Source of the DNA: Hydractinia symbiolongicarpus
Taxonomy: Eukaryota; Cnidaria; Hydrozoa; Anthoathecata; Hydractiniidae
Assembly (NCBI RefSeq): GCF_029227915.1
Contig: NC_079876.1
Location: 12,956,001 to 13,020,000 of the forward strand
Length of the DNA: 64,000 nt
Direction: 5' to 3'
Position numbers and translations under genes: made by a program. A model generated the notes under the pieces. That model was not told where the DNA came from. It was given only the letters and a program-made list of their open reading frames with translations, and did no database searches. Below are positions 11,719 through 22,830 of the stretch, in pieces. Each line of letters opens with the position of its first letter. Position 1 is the stretch's first letter.

Positions 11719-12327
11719 TTACACAATCTCGCTGTCGTTTGAAACTTCAGCCATTGGTCCAACCACACACCAGCCAAGTTGGGATTTGAAGGCGTAAGGT
11801 CCTCCGTTTTGACTGGGGACGACCTTCTCTGGTTCCAAAGCACGAGGACAATTTGCTCGTGTTAGCAAACCAATTCTTACGTCACGTTCTTCGCACAGTT
11901 GGTCCGCTACGTCGTTTAAATACGTCCACTGACATATCTTTGTTGGCGTCGGTATTTCTTCATTGCTTAGAGGGATGGAACCTTTGGAATAAGTTTTAGG
12001 CATTTTGATCCAATCATTGGTATTTTTGTTGGCACCTTTCACCAAGAGACCATTTTACAATGAAGATTTTTCCGTCTGTTCGCCAGTGAGTGTCTTTACC
12101 GTTATCTCACTCTCGGTACCCTTCAGTCCCAAGCAAGACAGGAGTTCTTTGTGGATGAAGGTACCTTGACTACAATTGTCAAGCAGCGCAAACGTTAAGA
12201 TGTCGGCCATCGCATCTTTGTGTCGAAGGATTACTGGAATGACGCACATACTGATGGATCTTTCTGATGAAGTTGAGGAACCAATGCTGCAATTTCGTGT
12301 AAACCAGTCGGGTGTTTCTCTTTGCAT
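11719..12327 (-). pseudogene. BEL/Pao aspartic protease region remnant
   Basis: The minus frame 12327-12055 holds the protease active-site region LLDNCSQGTFI (family usually D-S/T-G-S-Q), followed by KELLSCLGLKG. The adjacent frame 12045-11719 continues with the peptidase A17-type segment GLLTRANCPRALEP and PYAFKSQLGWCVVGP. A stop separates the two frames near 12050. The region precedes RT as expected for BEL/Pao. Confidence 0.8.
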
Positions 12328-12348
12328 GTGGTGCGTGTACGTTTGTTT

Positions 12349-13995
12349 CTACACGCACTTACGATGTGTCCAGGGCCATAACATCCGAAACAAAGTCTTT
12401 TTCTCTAAGCCATCTGCATTTGTCTCTAATAGATCTCTCCATGTAGTCCTTGCATTTCTCGAGATCGTGATTCTTGTCACACGCAGGGCATTTGCTGATA
12501 TTGGATGAGAATGTTTTGACTGGTCTGGTCTTTCCAGATTCTTTGCCATTTCTCTGTCGTTAGTTTGAATGCTCTTAACGCATCTCTTGAGAACAACGGA
12601 TCGTTGGCCAACGTGCATTCTTGGTCGACAAATTCTAGAAGATCACTGAGGGTCGGTTCTCTTCCATGCCGCATTCGTAGCATCAGGGTTTTACGATTCC
12701 ACCTGTCTCTGCCGCTGTTTAAAAGTTTGCTAACAATTGAACACAGAAATTGTCAGGGGCGTCTAACGTATTCCAATATTGCCCTTCAACTAAACTGTTG
12801 CACTTCAGCAGGAACGTGTACAGCGTTCGAAACCCAGTTGCATCCCCAGGTTTCAGTTGACTCATCGAAGGCAGCTCTTTTCAATATGCAGCCAATATTT
12901 TGTGCGGGTCTCCGATGCGTTTCTCCAGAAGCTGCTTCGCAAGGATGTATCCACTGGTGGGAGGCTTCTGTATGCATCCCTTGATCAGCTCCTTCGCCTC
13001 TCCACGTGTGTACTTAATCCATCTTGTGAGTCGTACACGTGGATCTTTGATTTTCTTTTCAACCATCTCTTCAAATGTTGTTATGAAGTACTTAAATTCC
13101 AAAACGTTGCCATCGAAGATGTCCAAATCACCGTCGGAGCACCTTGCTGCAGCAACAAATCTCGCAATGCTGCCGCGAGATCTTGATCACGCGTTGATTC
13201 ATGCTTCCTCGAAAATGTTGATTGTAGTTCATCATCATCATCTTGCTGGAAGTTTGTAACATCTGGTTGATTGGCTGATACATTGCTTCTTCCAAGTGAA
13301 TTGAAAACATCGCCAACGGCTCGTGATAAGCTAGGACTTGCGTCTTGATAGTTTTTGTCTCCAGCATGATGATTGTTATTCAGGTCCTTAGACACAAATG
13401 TTGCATTTTTGTAACGGCAAGTTTCTTCCTTAAACTTGTCGTAATTGCTGACGTCACCATGTTGGTTCGAGGTGAACGTCTTGTACGCAGCCATTTTTGC
13501 TTCTGACTTCGCAATTTTCTCTTGCAGCTGTGTTCTTGCCAAAAGATGCTTGCTTTCAGCAAAATTTTCTGCAACTCGAAGCTCAGCAAGCTTCGCCGCT
13601 TCATCAGCTATCTTTTCTTGTGTCGATCTTTTTGAAAATTGGCTGCTTGTCGCTCTACTTGAACGACTTCTTCTTGACAGTTGGCTTTCTGAGCGGCTTC
13701 TGGTCGAGGCACGCGAAGGAGAGACGTCGCGCTCCAGTTTCTGCTCAGCGTCGCGCAACCACTTGATACTTCTGGTCTTCAGAAGATAGACCTCACCCTC
13801 TGCTCTATCTACCACTTGATCATCTAAAGGATCTTCTTCCGCTGTCAGAGTGCGTCTGTACTGTTCGCTGACTTCTATGAATTCCTTCATCAAGGAATCC
13901 AGTCTTGACAGCAACTCTCGAACTTTCGTTACATTTATGAAGCTTCTCATTGGCTCTTCGATGTTTGAAATCGTAGCCATGATGTCTAAATTCAA
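12349..13995 (-). pseudogene. BEL/Pao gag remnant (DUF1759 and zinc knuckle)
   Basis: The minus frame 13995-13081 starts with Met and is a basic, Ser/Arg-rich and coiled-coil-like gag N-terminus (RASTRSRSESQLSRRSRSS; KSEAKMAAYK). The DUF1759-type gag continues out of frame at 13126-12881 (MDIFDGNVLEFKYFITTFEE; RWIKYTRGEAKELI) and 12683-12477 (EPTLSDLLEFVDQE). A zinc-knuckle-like Cys segment (CPACDKNHDLEKCKDY) is readable near 12440-12495. At least three frame breaks make it non-functional. Confidence 0.85.
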
Positions 13996-14135
13996 CTTCT
14001 GACGTTTTCAAAGATAGATACTTCCAAAGTATTCAGCGCCCTTGTACGTCACTTTCCGTCTACGTCCAGTGACGTCACCAGTCACATCTGGCATGCTTCA
14101 CGACTTTTTCATTGTGTGCAAGGATCAAGCTACTT

Positions 14136-14575
14136 TGTTGGGGCGGGTGCAATCAATCAAGATACGCTTACTTCGACACACGTTGAAGATTTTTGCTAAA
14201 CAAGATACAAAAAATATAGTATCCAAACAAACTAAAATTGACATAAAAAATCGGTTATATCCTACTGCAATCCTCCGACCCTCTAGTGTGCCTCACTAGT
14301 GGGTGCAAGGGATCAAGAAACAGACGCAGGGACACAAACTAGAATAAAATAATCAATAAATATAACTTACTAGCTTGTTCGCGATTAGACACTAAACATT
14401 CACACTTCCACTAAGTAAAACAAGAGTTCCACTGAACTCTACTTAATCCACATTCAGATTCTATCATCACAGAAAGCTTCACACAGCTTGTTTAAATTTT
14501 AATTTCTGTGCAGAAACAGACAAAAAACGCCTTTATAAGCAAAAACGCGCTGGGAACAATTAGCAGTTCAACCGT
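14136..14575 (-). repeat. BEL/Pao 5' LTR
   Basis: Upstream LTR of the minus-strand element, matching 8761-9180. It differs by a short insertion after GGTGCAA (TCAATCAAGATA) and a few other small indels and substitutions. The interval 13996-14135 between it and gag should contain the primer-binding site. I do not see a TGG-starting site directly at the LTR edge. Confidence 0.85.
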
Positions 14576-16640
14576 GTGTTGTTCCCAAGACATATACACG
14601 ACATAATATAAACTAATTAAAACGGCATTAACAGACGTTTCTACAAAATATAAAGTCGTAAATGCGTTTTCTCTTTTGTTTCTAAGTTTTTTTTTAAGCA
14701 TTCCTTGCCCTGTGAAACAATCTTTAATGTCTCGCACCTGGCGCTTAGAAATCCTACCATTTTGAATAAATTGAAAAACATTCCCAAATCTCTGATACTC
14801 CCGCATCGAGTTCCTACTGAATTCTGGATGTCCAGTGCTTCAGATAAATCCGTTGTAAGATTTCTACCATCTCACGCGACTCCATAAAGTATGCGTAGAA
14901 AATACATCGTTATTGCACCTTTACGTGTTGATGTGTTTAGATTGTGTTAAAAAGTTATAGGAAGCAGAAAAATAACATTTCCCGCAAAATTGCAAAAACG
15001 CGCATTTAGGCCGTCGCCTGAGACAGCTCTAATCGCATACCTCTCAAGCTTTGCAAAGGTGGTTTAGTTGACATGTAATACGAAAAATAAATACTCAACA
15101 AATGTGAATTTAAGGGACTGCCGCAACGATGTGGCTATTTACTACCCGCATATTATATTTAGATTTAAGCATGAGCTTGTAGCGTTTTTTGATGAAGATG
15201 AAATTCGTACGTGTTTTGCAAATTTTTTTTATAGATATAATAAAGAATACGCTACAATCTACAATCGCGGTTAATTTGAACAATGTTTTAATTTATATGT
15301 AAATACAGTTTGTGAGTCGCTAATACATCATGTAGTAATTATCACGTGTCGCTTGTGCAAATTATGACTGTTTCTGTGCGGTCGGGCTGCAGGTATCACT
15401 GACTGTACGTATCGATATTAGGACCCTTACTCTTTCTTTACCAATTTTGCGTGGTATTTTCTTTCCAATGTTGAAATCCTCAGCAAGAAATAAAGTAACG
15501 ATATTAAAGAGCAATGCATAATTGAAATAACAAGGAACTATTTAAATAGAAGAGGCTTTTAGTATGAGAGCCGAACTCTGTGCAAGACTTTTTCCGCCTC
15601 TATATAATGGAAAAAGTGTAGTGGGATGCTTGAAACAGTCTGTTGTATTTTATATGGAAAAAGGCTTCCCGTCGCCTTAGGTTAAGAGGGATCTCGCTAG
15701 CAGGATGGGATGAAATTTTTCGGGGAAACACTGACTTTAGTAGAAGTTTTGATAAGAGTAGAATCCGACAATGGTCTTGTCCAACCTCTTATCTAAATAG
15801 CTCTATGATTTTCTAAACACCATCCCCATGGTAGTTGCTTTTCGGGGGGATGTGGCAGGATGATAGCTCTGGCGGCACAGTGAAAGGAGTTGAGGCACAG
15901 CATAAGATTTTACTGAACAAGGTGGCAAATATCTTTATAAATGCACGTCCTCTTAAAACGTGGTAATATTTAGAAGGAGGGAGTCAGTGGCAATGTGCAC
16001 CTGTACTGTTTGATTTTTACAACTTCACAATTTTTTTTTTTTACTTTTTGTTAAAAACTTACAAAGCGCTATCAAAGCATCTTGGTCACACCAAAAACCA
16101 ACGAAATAGTTTCCAGAAAGAGAACTACAGAATTTTTTTTTTACGAGAAACAGAATCTTGAATCAAAAAAATAAAAAATGACGACAAAATAACTTAGTTT
16201 ACTATAACCACTCGTTCTTAGTCAGCAAGTTAGGTGTACGTCCTAAGAGTAATACCATGCAAAACAAATTAGTTGTAAATCCTAAATTGTACATTTTTTT
16301 TAACTACTAACTTCTATTTATTTCTAAATACTATATACAAAAAATGGCCAAAACAAAACCTTATAAATACTTTGTGGAAAAATAAATGACCTTTTTGGAT
16401 GTAAAAAAGGGTTTAAAGATAGAAGCGTTCATATAAGATGCCAACACTGCGCAAAACTAGAAAAAAATGTCGTGTGAAAGAGCACTAAACTCTAATTCAG
16501 TCCAGTTTTTACTAAAACTTAGTTGTCGAAGAATTATCAGTCGCTAAAGCCTGTATGTAAGAGCACTTACCTTTCTCTTATAAAAACTATTTCTAGAAGA
16601 ATAAATTTAAGTTTAACCATAAATCGCAACATTTGTCGTT
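14576..16640. other. Intergenic stretch, no gene seen
   Basis: AT-rich with short frames only (the longest, 15068-15274 plus, has no recognisable domain). No RNA gene, element ends or repeats are supported. Confidence 0.45.
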
Positions 16641-16649
16641 TTCGCCCTG

Positions 16650-16930
16650 TGGATGTTGTTCATCGGTAATTTTTCAAGTATGACGCCATTTTGTACTGAC
16701 ATCGTTTCAAAACGCCAGTTAATACGCCAAATCGATATTTTCCGGTATGACGCATTTTTGCCAACATCGATTCGACGACGCCAGTTAATGTTTACGTTAT
16801 ATCGCTATTTTATGACAACATTGTTGCCGCAACATCTGTATTCTTCTGATATTCCACCATTTTATCCGCGAAATCTACACTACCCTTTCCGGCATGACGA
16901 CATTTTACAATGACGTCATTTTTGTGAAAT
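16650..16930. repeat. Degenerate tandem array with ACGCCA/ATCGATATTTT motifs
   Basis: Diverged tandem units of roughly 65-70 bp share TATGACGCCATTTTG-like, ATCGATTTTC-like and CGCCAGTTAAT segments. The open frame over 16653-16913 is a by-product. It resembles the ACGTCATTTT array in the SKP2 intron at 19972-20095. Confidence 0.5.
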
Positions 16931-17072
16931 ATATATTGACTTCAGCAATTTGACATTAATACATTAGACTTCCCATTGACAATACTTCAACCATTACATA
17001 CTTACAAGTGTTTTGCGACTATAAATTTAAACGCTAGCTTGCAGAACGCTATGTTTTGTGCAAGACTGGTTT

Positions 17073-20000
17073 CTATATGATAAACCCTGAGTACTGCTCC
17101 CAAAGTCTACCTTCATAGGTTGCTGTGGATATAGGGCGTGCTATGGGTGAGAAGACGCCTTTGTTTATGTAAAGACCAGGTCTTGCTTTAGTGAATCGAT
17201 CCAACGCGTCCGAGTTGACGAAGCCAAACAAATTTAAATGTGATAACTCCGGAAGTTTTAGCAGTTCTCTAAAACATAAACACAAATAAAATTGACGACA
17301 CTACAACAATATTTGTTTGAAAGAATTCGGTCCGACTGGTAGCCTGGTGGTTGAGCGGTCGCTTCCAGTGCTGGAGGTCTTACTTTCAAATTCCGCCCGA
17401 GTCATGCTAGAGATTATAAAAGTGCGAATCTATCCTTTCTGCTAAGCATTCAGCATGAGAATAGGATTATTATCTTAAGCGGTTGTCTAGTTGAGCGATA
17501 GCTGTGTTCGCACGACTTTCGTAACTCAAATGGGAGCTTTAAATGCACTGTGACCCCCTTCCCAAAACCCTCGTTTATAGCAGTACTAATAGAAACCGAA
17601 AATCCTGGGTAAACAATTTAAGTAATCTATTAATTAGCTGTTTTAAAATTATCAACCATTATGACCTACTTGAGATCAATGGCTAAAAGAGATAGCTTTT
17701 GTTCACAACACACACGTATCTCCCAGCGATTTAAGTAACAGATCAACCATGTAACACACAAACATACATTTCTTATCCTGCTAGCAACTTCGTTCCCAGG
17801 TTTCTTTCCTCTTTTTATTTATTTATTTAGCATGAGCCCTTTGGGGGAAGGAGGATTACTTACAACAACTGTTCGGGTTTCACATCAGAACATCGACTTA
17901 TTGACAACTTCTGAAGAAAAGCGCAGTTGTCAGCAACTAATTTCATCGTTCCTATCTGTAATGTGACGTCACTAAAATAAAGGTAAAAACATCCAGGTTT
18001 TTTGAAAAAAAAAACAGAAAAGAAAACTTTCAAAATGTTTAACACTGTACCTGAAATCAAGCGCTGTGAGTTTGCTACACGAAGTCACTAGCATCTCCAT
18101 GACTACAAAGTAAACAAAACACTTAACAACTGGCTCGTAAAGGTAATTCGTGTTACCAGACCTGTTAGAATTACAAATCCTTTGATTGTTCTGATTATTC
18201 TCGTATCAAATTTATACTTGCATTTCTTAAAGACGTTTTTGAAAGCCTCATATTGAAATATTTCTCGATTCGACCAATAAAATGTTTCCCTATGAGTAAT
18301 TGAAGGGGGTTCTAATAAGAGAGGGAGCAGTGGATTTTCCAAATAATTCTTTATGTATAGAGAGTGGGAGGTGTTTATAAATTTAAATGGGTGGTAAATT
18401 GTTTTTTCAAATTTGATGTTGTCCGCCTATCTACTAGGTTTTCTTTCTATTAGGTTATCAAGAGAAAGTAAACCTTCAATATGTATTGCCAAGTTTATGA
18501 CAAAATTTAACTTGTAGAATATTTCAACTTGAAATATCAGAAATGCTGACCTTTTCTGTTTATTCCACCTCTCAATCCGCTTAAATTTAATTCTTGCAAC
18601 TCCTTGCAGCGGCAAATCTGCAGAAAAAACAAAACGCGAAACAAGTAAAAGCAGAAAAGCAAGCCAGAAGAAATTTCAGGATTAGAATGCCAGGTTTAAA
18701 GATATCCCCAAATCTCCAACAACCCGTTTGCTTTATTGAAGAAGTAATTTCACTTTTGTCTGTCCAGTGTTCAATTTATTGTGGAAAGCTTGTTATTTCT
18801 TGATTTCATTTCTACTAAATTATTATGTTCAAGAAAAGATAAAATTTCCACAATAACCATCTGTTTACAAGTTCCTCTATGTAGATTGACTAACAAAGTT
18901 TTCCTTAAAACTAGTTATTATTATTTTCCATTACTTTGCGTTTATTGTGAAAAACACTTGATTAGATCCAGTGAACTTACGTATCGAACGCTGTCTCTTG
19001 TTTGATTGGTCCATGATAAATTTAACGACTTCAGTCTGAAAAAAAGTACAAGTCATAATGTTTACAAGTTTGAGTTCACTCTAAATATCTGACCCCTATC
19101 TTACACCTTAAGCTTTTTAACACGAAAAATGTCAATGTTCTTCATTATTTTGTGTGTTTGCAGTTCAAATTATTTTATACGCAGCCCTGTGTCCTTTTTC
19201 TTTAAAAGTCAAATCAAACTATATAAAAACAGAGCAAAGTTTTTTTGTTAAAACTTGCGAAAATTCTAGAGCTTTGTGCATAAGAAAAATGATAAGATTG
19301 TCACGAATCTTCCCGTGTAGTTTTTTTTCTTTAACGTACTAAGAAAATTAACAAGACCTCCACGGCTTTTGCGAACCGTTGTGTTTTGACAATAAAACAA
19401 ACAACGTAAATGTCTAAAAGTTAGCCAATCATAGCACGACAACTAGAAAATACAGCCAATCATAGCACGACAACTAGAAAATACATCCAATCAGAACATA
19501 CATCGCCTCGTAAGCTTAAAAACACTGTAAAAACATATGAACACTTAGTTTCCAGTCCCTTACTTTAAACACTTTCTAGTTACCACATCTATGGCAGATG
19601 ATGTCAAACCAATCGACAAGGCTAAATTCAATACTTCTAAACCATGGTTGTAGCTAATGGCACTAAAAAAAATCATGTTACTATGACAACCAGTAAAAAA
19701 TCATTTAACCAATAATATTGGAAAATTTAATAACGGAGTAAAAGGTTCTCGATAATTATTGCGATTCTAGAGTAACAGCAACATAAAAAAGTCGTGACAA
19801 CAAGACAAAACGAATATAAGAACTACTGCCATTTTGTGTGATAATTTAAATCCTTTTGAACAGGTAGAAATACGAAGAAATAGGTTTACGTGATCTCGCG
19901 TATTCCCATTTTACAGCCTTCCAATGAGAGAAACTTTAACGAATTGCATCTCTGAAACAAAATACGGGGATTACACGTCATTCTTACAACGTCAACTGTA

Positions 20001-22175
20001 CAACGTCATTTTTAGACGCCATCTTTACAACGTCATTTTAGACGTCATCTTACAACGTCATCTTTAGAAGTCATCTTCAGACGTCATCGTTCGAAATGAC
20101 AAAACTATAAAAAGTGACCTAACACGAAGCTCGCAGGTAAAAGAACTAAAATTCTATATAGGATTGAAAAGGACGTAAATTTCGAAGACGTCAAGACATA
20201 AGTCGTTGCTTTCAATGTAGTCGAAAAGAAAATGTCAATTACAGGGCCAAAGGTTTCGACGTTAAAAAAAAGTTAAATAAGCGAAAAAACTGATAACAAA
20301 ATAATATAATCTACGCGAGGGAAAAAAACGTACAGTCGATATTCATCAGTTAACCATGATTAAACCCGCACGAGAACTTTGATGCTAAACAGATTTTAAA
20401 TAAACTTACAAATAACAGGCAAGCTAAGTTGTCGGCACCGAACTTCGTCATTGAAGCATCAAGGTGAGTCAGCGAAAATGTACCACAGCTAAACAAACTG
20501 AACGCGATAACATTTTGATGTGTGAATTAGACACGCAGGGGGAGAGATAAATACAGGAAATGAATGAAAAAACCTGAGCTTACGAATTTTCACTTGATAC
20601 GTTACAATCGTTCACACAAATGGGAGCTAAAATCTAAAGGGAAAAATAATTTAATAAATAAAAAATTGAAATAACATTGTCAATTTTGCTTCTTTATAAA
20701 TCCGACATTCCAGTTTGGGAGTTTTATAATCCGGAACTTAAGGTTCCTGAGTTTTACCTCTGCTTTGCTTAATCGGACTACCCTAACACCACGATGGAGT
20801 ATTGATCCAAGCACTCCTGCACAGTTTATATGTTTACCATCAAGGTTCACCTCTCTCCAAAGCAAGTCGTCGTATCTACGAGGGAGTGTTGTGAAAACAA
20901 TACGTGCGATTGGTGGATAACAACAACCAATCATATTTTTAAGAGACTTCACAGAGATAAGTCAGGGTTTGTTTCAAAATTGTGACTTTTCTTTATGATG
21001 AGATGTTGGAGAGATATGAAAACTTACCCTAATTGTTTCCACCGATGGCAAACTTGGACACATCTCGTGAGTGAAGAATGTGGAAGGAGTTTGAAGATTG
21101 AGAGTATAATTTCGTCCACCAAGAAGGAGAACGGATCATCAATAACTACACGTGAAAAGAAATATTTTGTCAATAGATCATAAATGATCGTTAAAGGGCG
21201 GTTCCTTTAAATCATAGCGAAGAACAGTACGGAATAACAAACAGCGTATGATGTCCGAACCGTTTCTTCTCGTGATGTCCAGTAATTTCACATTTTCTAT
21301 AACTTTTAGGCTATCTTAACAACAGGCGACTTCGAAATTACGCCTGTACAAAAGACCTGTGCTAACACGAAATATATTATACTCCTTTGGAACTAGGAAT
21401 TGAAAGATTGGTTAAGTTAGTTCAGTTTAAATCCCGCAAATACAACCATGACTATGTGACGTTTCAGAGGGGAGTCGGGGAAGTTGGAGGAGTGGCGAAA
21501 GGCGTGGCTTCATCTTAAATATGTCGTAAAATTTCACTTACTAATTATCCCTCCTGCTTTGTTATCGGCGCCAAGAAGCTGTTTTTTTAATTCGTTGGAT
21601 GTGGCTTGCACTGTTTTCGATACACACGGCACGGGTAAAAAGGTCTCTAAAATGCTGACATCAGCGGGAAACACATCTTGTTGCTCTAGTGCGACGTCCT
21701 AATAGGAAAAAAAGTTTTAACTGTAGAGAGCTCAGTTTAAATGTGTATTCATTTACTTTATACCGAGAAGTACACTTTTACATTTCTTAAATGTTTGTCA
21801 CTTCACAAGAAAATAATTTATAACATCATAAAAACTTAAGGGATGAATGTTAAAATATATCAAGTGTATCGCATGCATCAAGCAAAAAAAAAACGAACCG
21901 ATATGGTCAGGAAAATCAATCCATCTAGGCTAATGATAAAAAACAGTATATTTCACAGTCAGCAACAAACAAACAAACATCCAAACAAATAAACAAACCT
22001 TTCTATCTTCAGTTTTGCGTTGTTTCGATTGAGTCGCCTCATCTTGCCCCTCATTCTCAGCATCACGAGGAGTGTTCTCATCAAACGTCCAGTTCAGTGG
22101 ATCCACTTCTAAACACGCTTGCAAGTAGTCTCCATTCTCACTCGAGTTAGTTCCTAGTCTCTTTTTATGCGACAT
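17073..22175 (-). CDS. SKP2: S-phase kinase-associated protein 2 (F-box/LRR) orthologue
   Basis: Thirteen coding exons (minus): 22175-21999, 21698-21542, 21145-21028, 20875-20758, 20633-20584, 20488-20410, 19951-19890, 19662-19564, 19035-18981, 18617-18551, 18102-18051, 17971-17864, 17268-17073. All introns are GT-AG, phases agree throughout, and the sum is 1338 nt (445 aa; vertebrate SKP2 is about 424). The acidic N-terminus is followed by an F-box in exons 3-4 (about residues 115-150; DEIILSIFKLLPHSSL, VCHRWKQL). Leucine-rich repeats follow (LKFLSLEGCK, LEVLNLALS, LKSLNLSWTNQ, LQELNLSGLRG, LTALDFSDV, LQKLSISRCSD). The conserved C-terminal tail ...PIARPISTATYE...LWEQ is SKP2-diagnostic. SKP2 is known as the substrate receptor of SCF ubiquitin ligase acting on CDK inhibitors such as p27. 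The gene appears intact. Exon 8 uses the GTAAGG donor at 19563; an earlier GTAACT would break phase. Confidence 0.93.
17333..17430 (+). mobile_element. tRNA-derived SINE-like sequence in SKP2 intron 12
   Basis: A-box TGGTTGAGCGG at 17348-17358 fits the pol III consensus, and a B-box-like TTTCAAATTCC lies about 36 nt on at 17384-17394. The head GGTAGCCTGGTGGTTGAGCGG is tRNA-like. It lies in the SKP2 intron 17269-17863, antisense to the gene. The SINE body may extend to about 17580. Confidence 0.5.
19423..19484. repeat. Two-copy 31-bp tandem duplication
   Basis: The unit beginning AGCCAATCATAGCACGAC is repeated exactly at 19423-19453 and 19454-19484, followed by a partial third start (ATCCAATCAG). 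It lies in SKP2 intron 8. Each unit contains a CCAAT core, but no regulatory role is shown. Confidence 0.9.
19972..20095. repeat. Short tandem array of ACAACGTCATTTTAGACG-type units
   Basis: About four to five imperfect units of about 26 bp with cores ACAACGTCAT and AGACGTCATCTT, in SKP2 intron 6. GACGTCAT resembles half of a CRE/ATF site, but repetition alone does not prove binding. Confidence 0.7.
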
Positions 22176-22354
22176 ATTTGGTTTGGAGGAAGTGGGGTTT
22201 GGTGAGGAAGTTGTTCCAAGTGGAGCATTCTATTTTTCATTTGTGCTTAAGTCATTTCTAAACCTAAAACAGAGAAAACAAAATTGATTTTTAATCTATT
22301 AGCATAAAGAGTGCAATTATAGAACAAAGGTTAGTTGTTTACAAAAGATATACG

Positions 22355-22830
22355 TAAGGACGTAATGTATAACCGATACTATATGATGCAGTACGCTGAT
22401 GCTATAAAATGAAGTATCCTACGATAATATATGCATTACCATATACGTTAATATAAAATAAATTACCATACGATATTATAACAAGCAGAACAAGAATAAT
22501 CCACACGATGTAGTTAAATAAAACGCTGAGACGCAGTGTTATACGACACTATACTATAAGCCATACTACATATGATATTACAGAAGATGTAGTACGATAA
22601 CATATAGTACCACACGAAACTATATGATGTAACACTAAACGATGATATATGATCAAGTACCATACGATGCTCACAGGATACTATAAGAAGTAGTACCATA
22701 CGATACATGATGAAGATGATGCTATATGATGCAGAACCATACGATACTATATCATGCAGTAATACACCATACTACATGATGCAGTGCCATACGATGCTAT
22801 ATGATGTAGTACGATATGATACGATTCTTG
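22355..22830. repeat. Degenerate tandem repeats rich in CATACGATACTATATGATG
   Basis: Irregular units combine ACGATACTATATGATG and CAGTACCAT words, occurring roughly every 25-40 bp just upstream of SKP2. Short frames here are artefacts of the repeat. The array may be expandable. Confidence 0.65.

Larger units (their letters stand above)
8761..14575 (-). mobile_element. Degenerate BEL/Pao LTR retrotransposon
   Basis: Direct LTRs (8761-9180 and 14136-14575) bracket minus-strand gag and pol remnants in the BEL/Pao order: gag with DUF1759, aspartic protease, reverse transcriptase, RNase H, integrase. The frame breaks several times. The RT segment carrying the YVDD box and the zinc-binding integrase N-terminus are not evident, so the copy cannot be autonomous. 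The LTRs are still very alike, apart from small indels such as one near 14152, so insertion was probably not ancient. A target-site duplication is not clear. Confidence 0.9.

Noticed and set aside
22355-22830. CRISPR-like or regulatory array upstream of SKP2
   Set aside because: Units are diverged, of irregular length and without distinct spacers, in a clearly eukaryotic context; a degenerate tandem repeat explains it.
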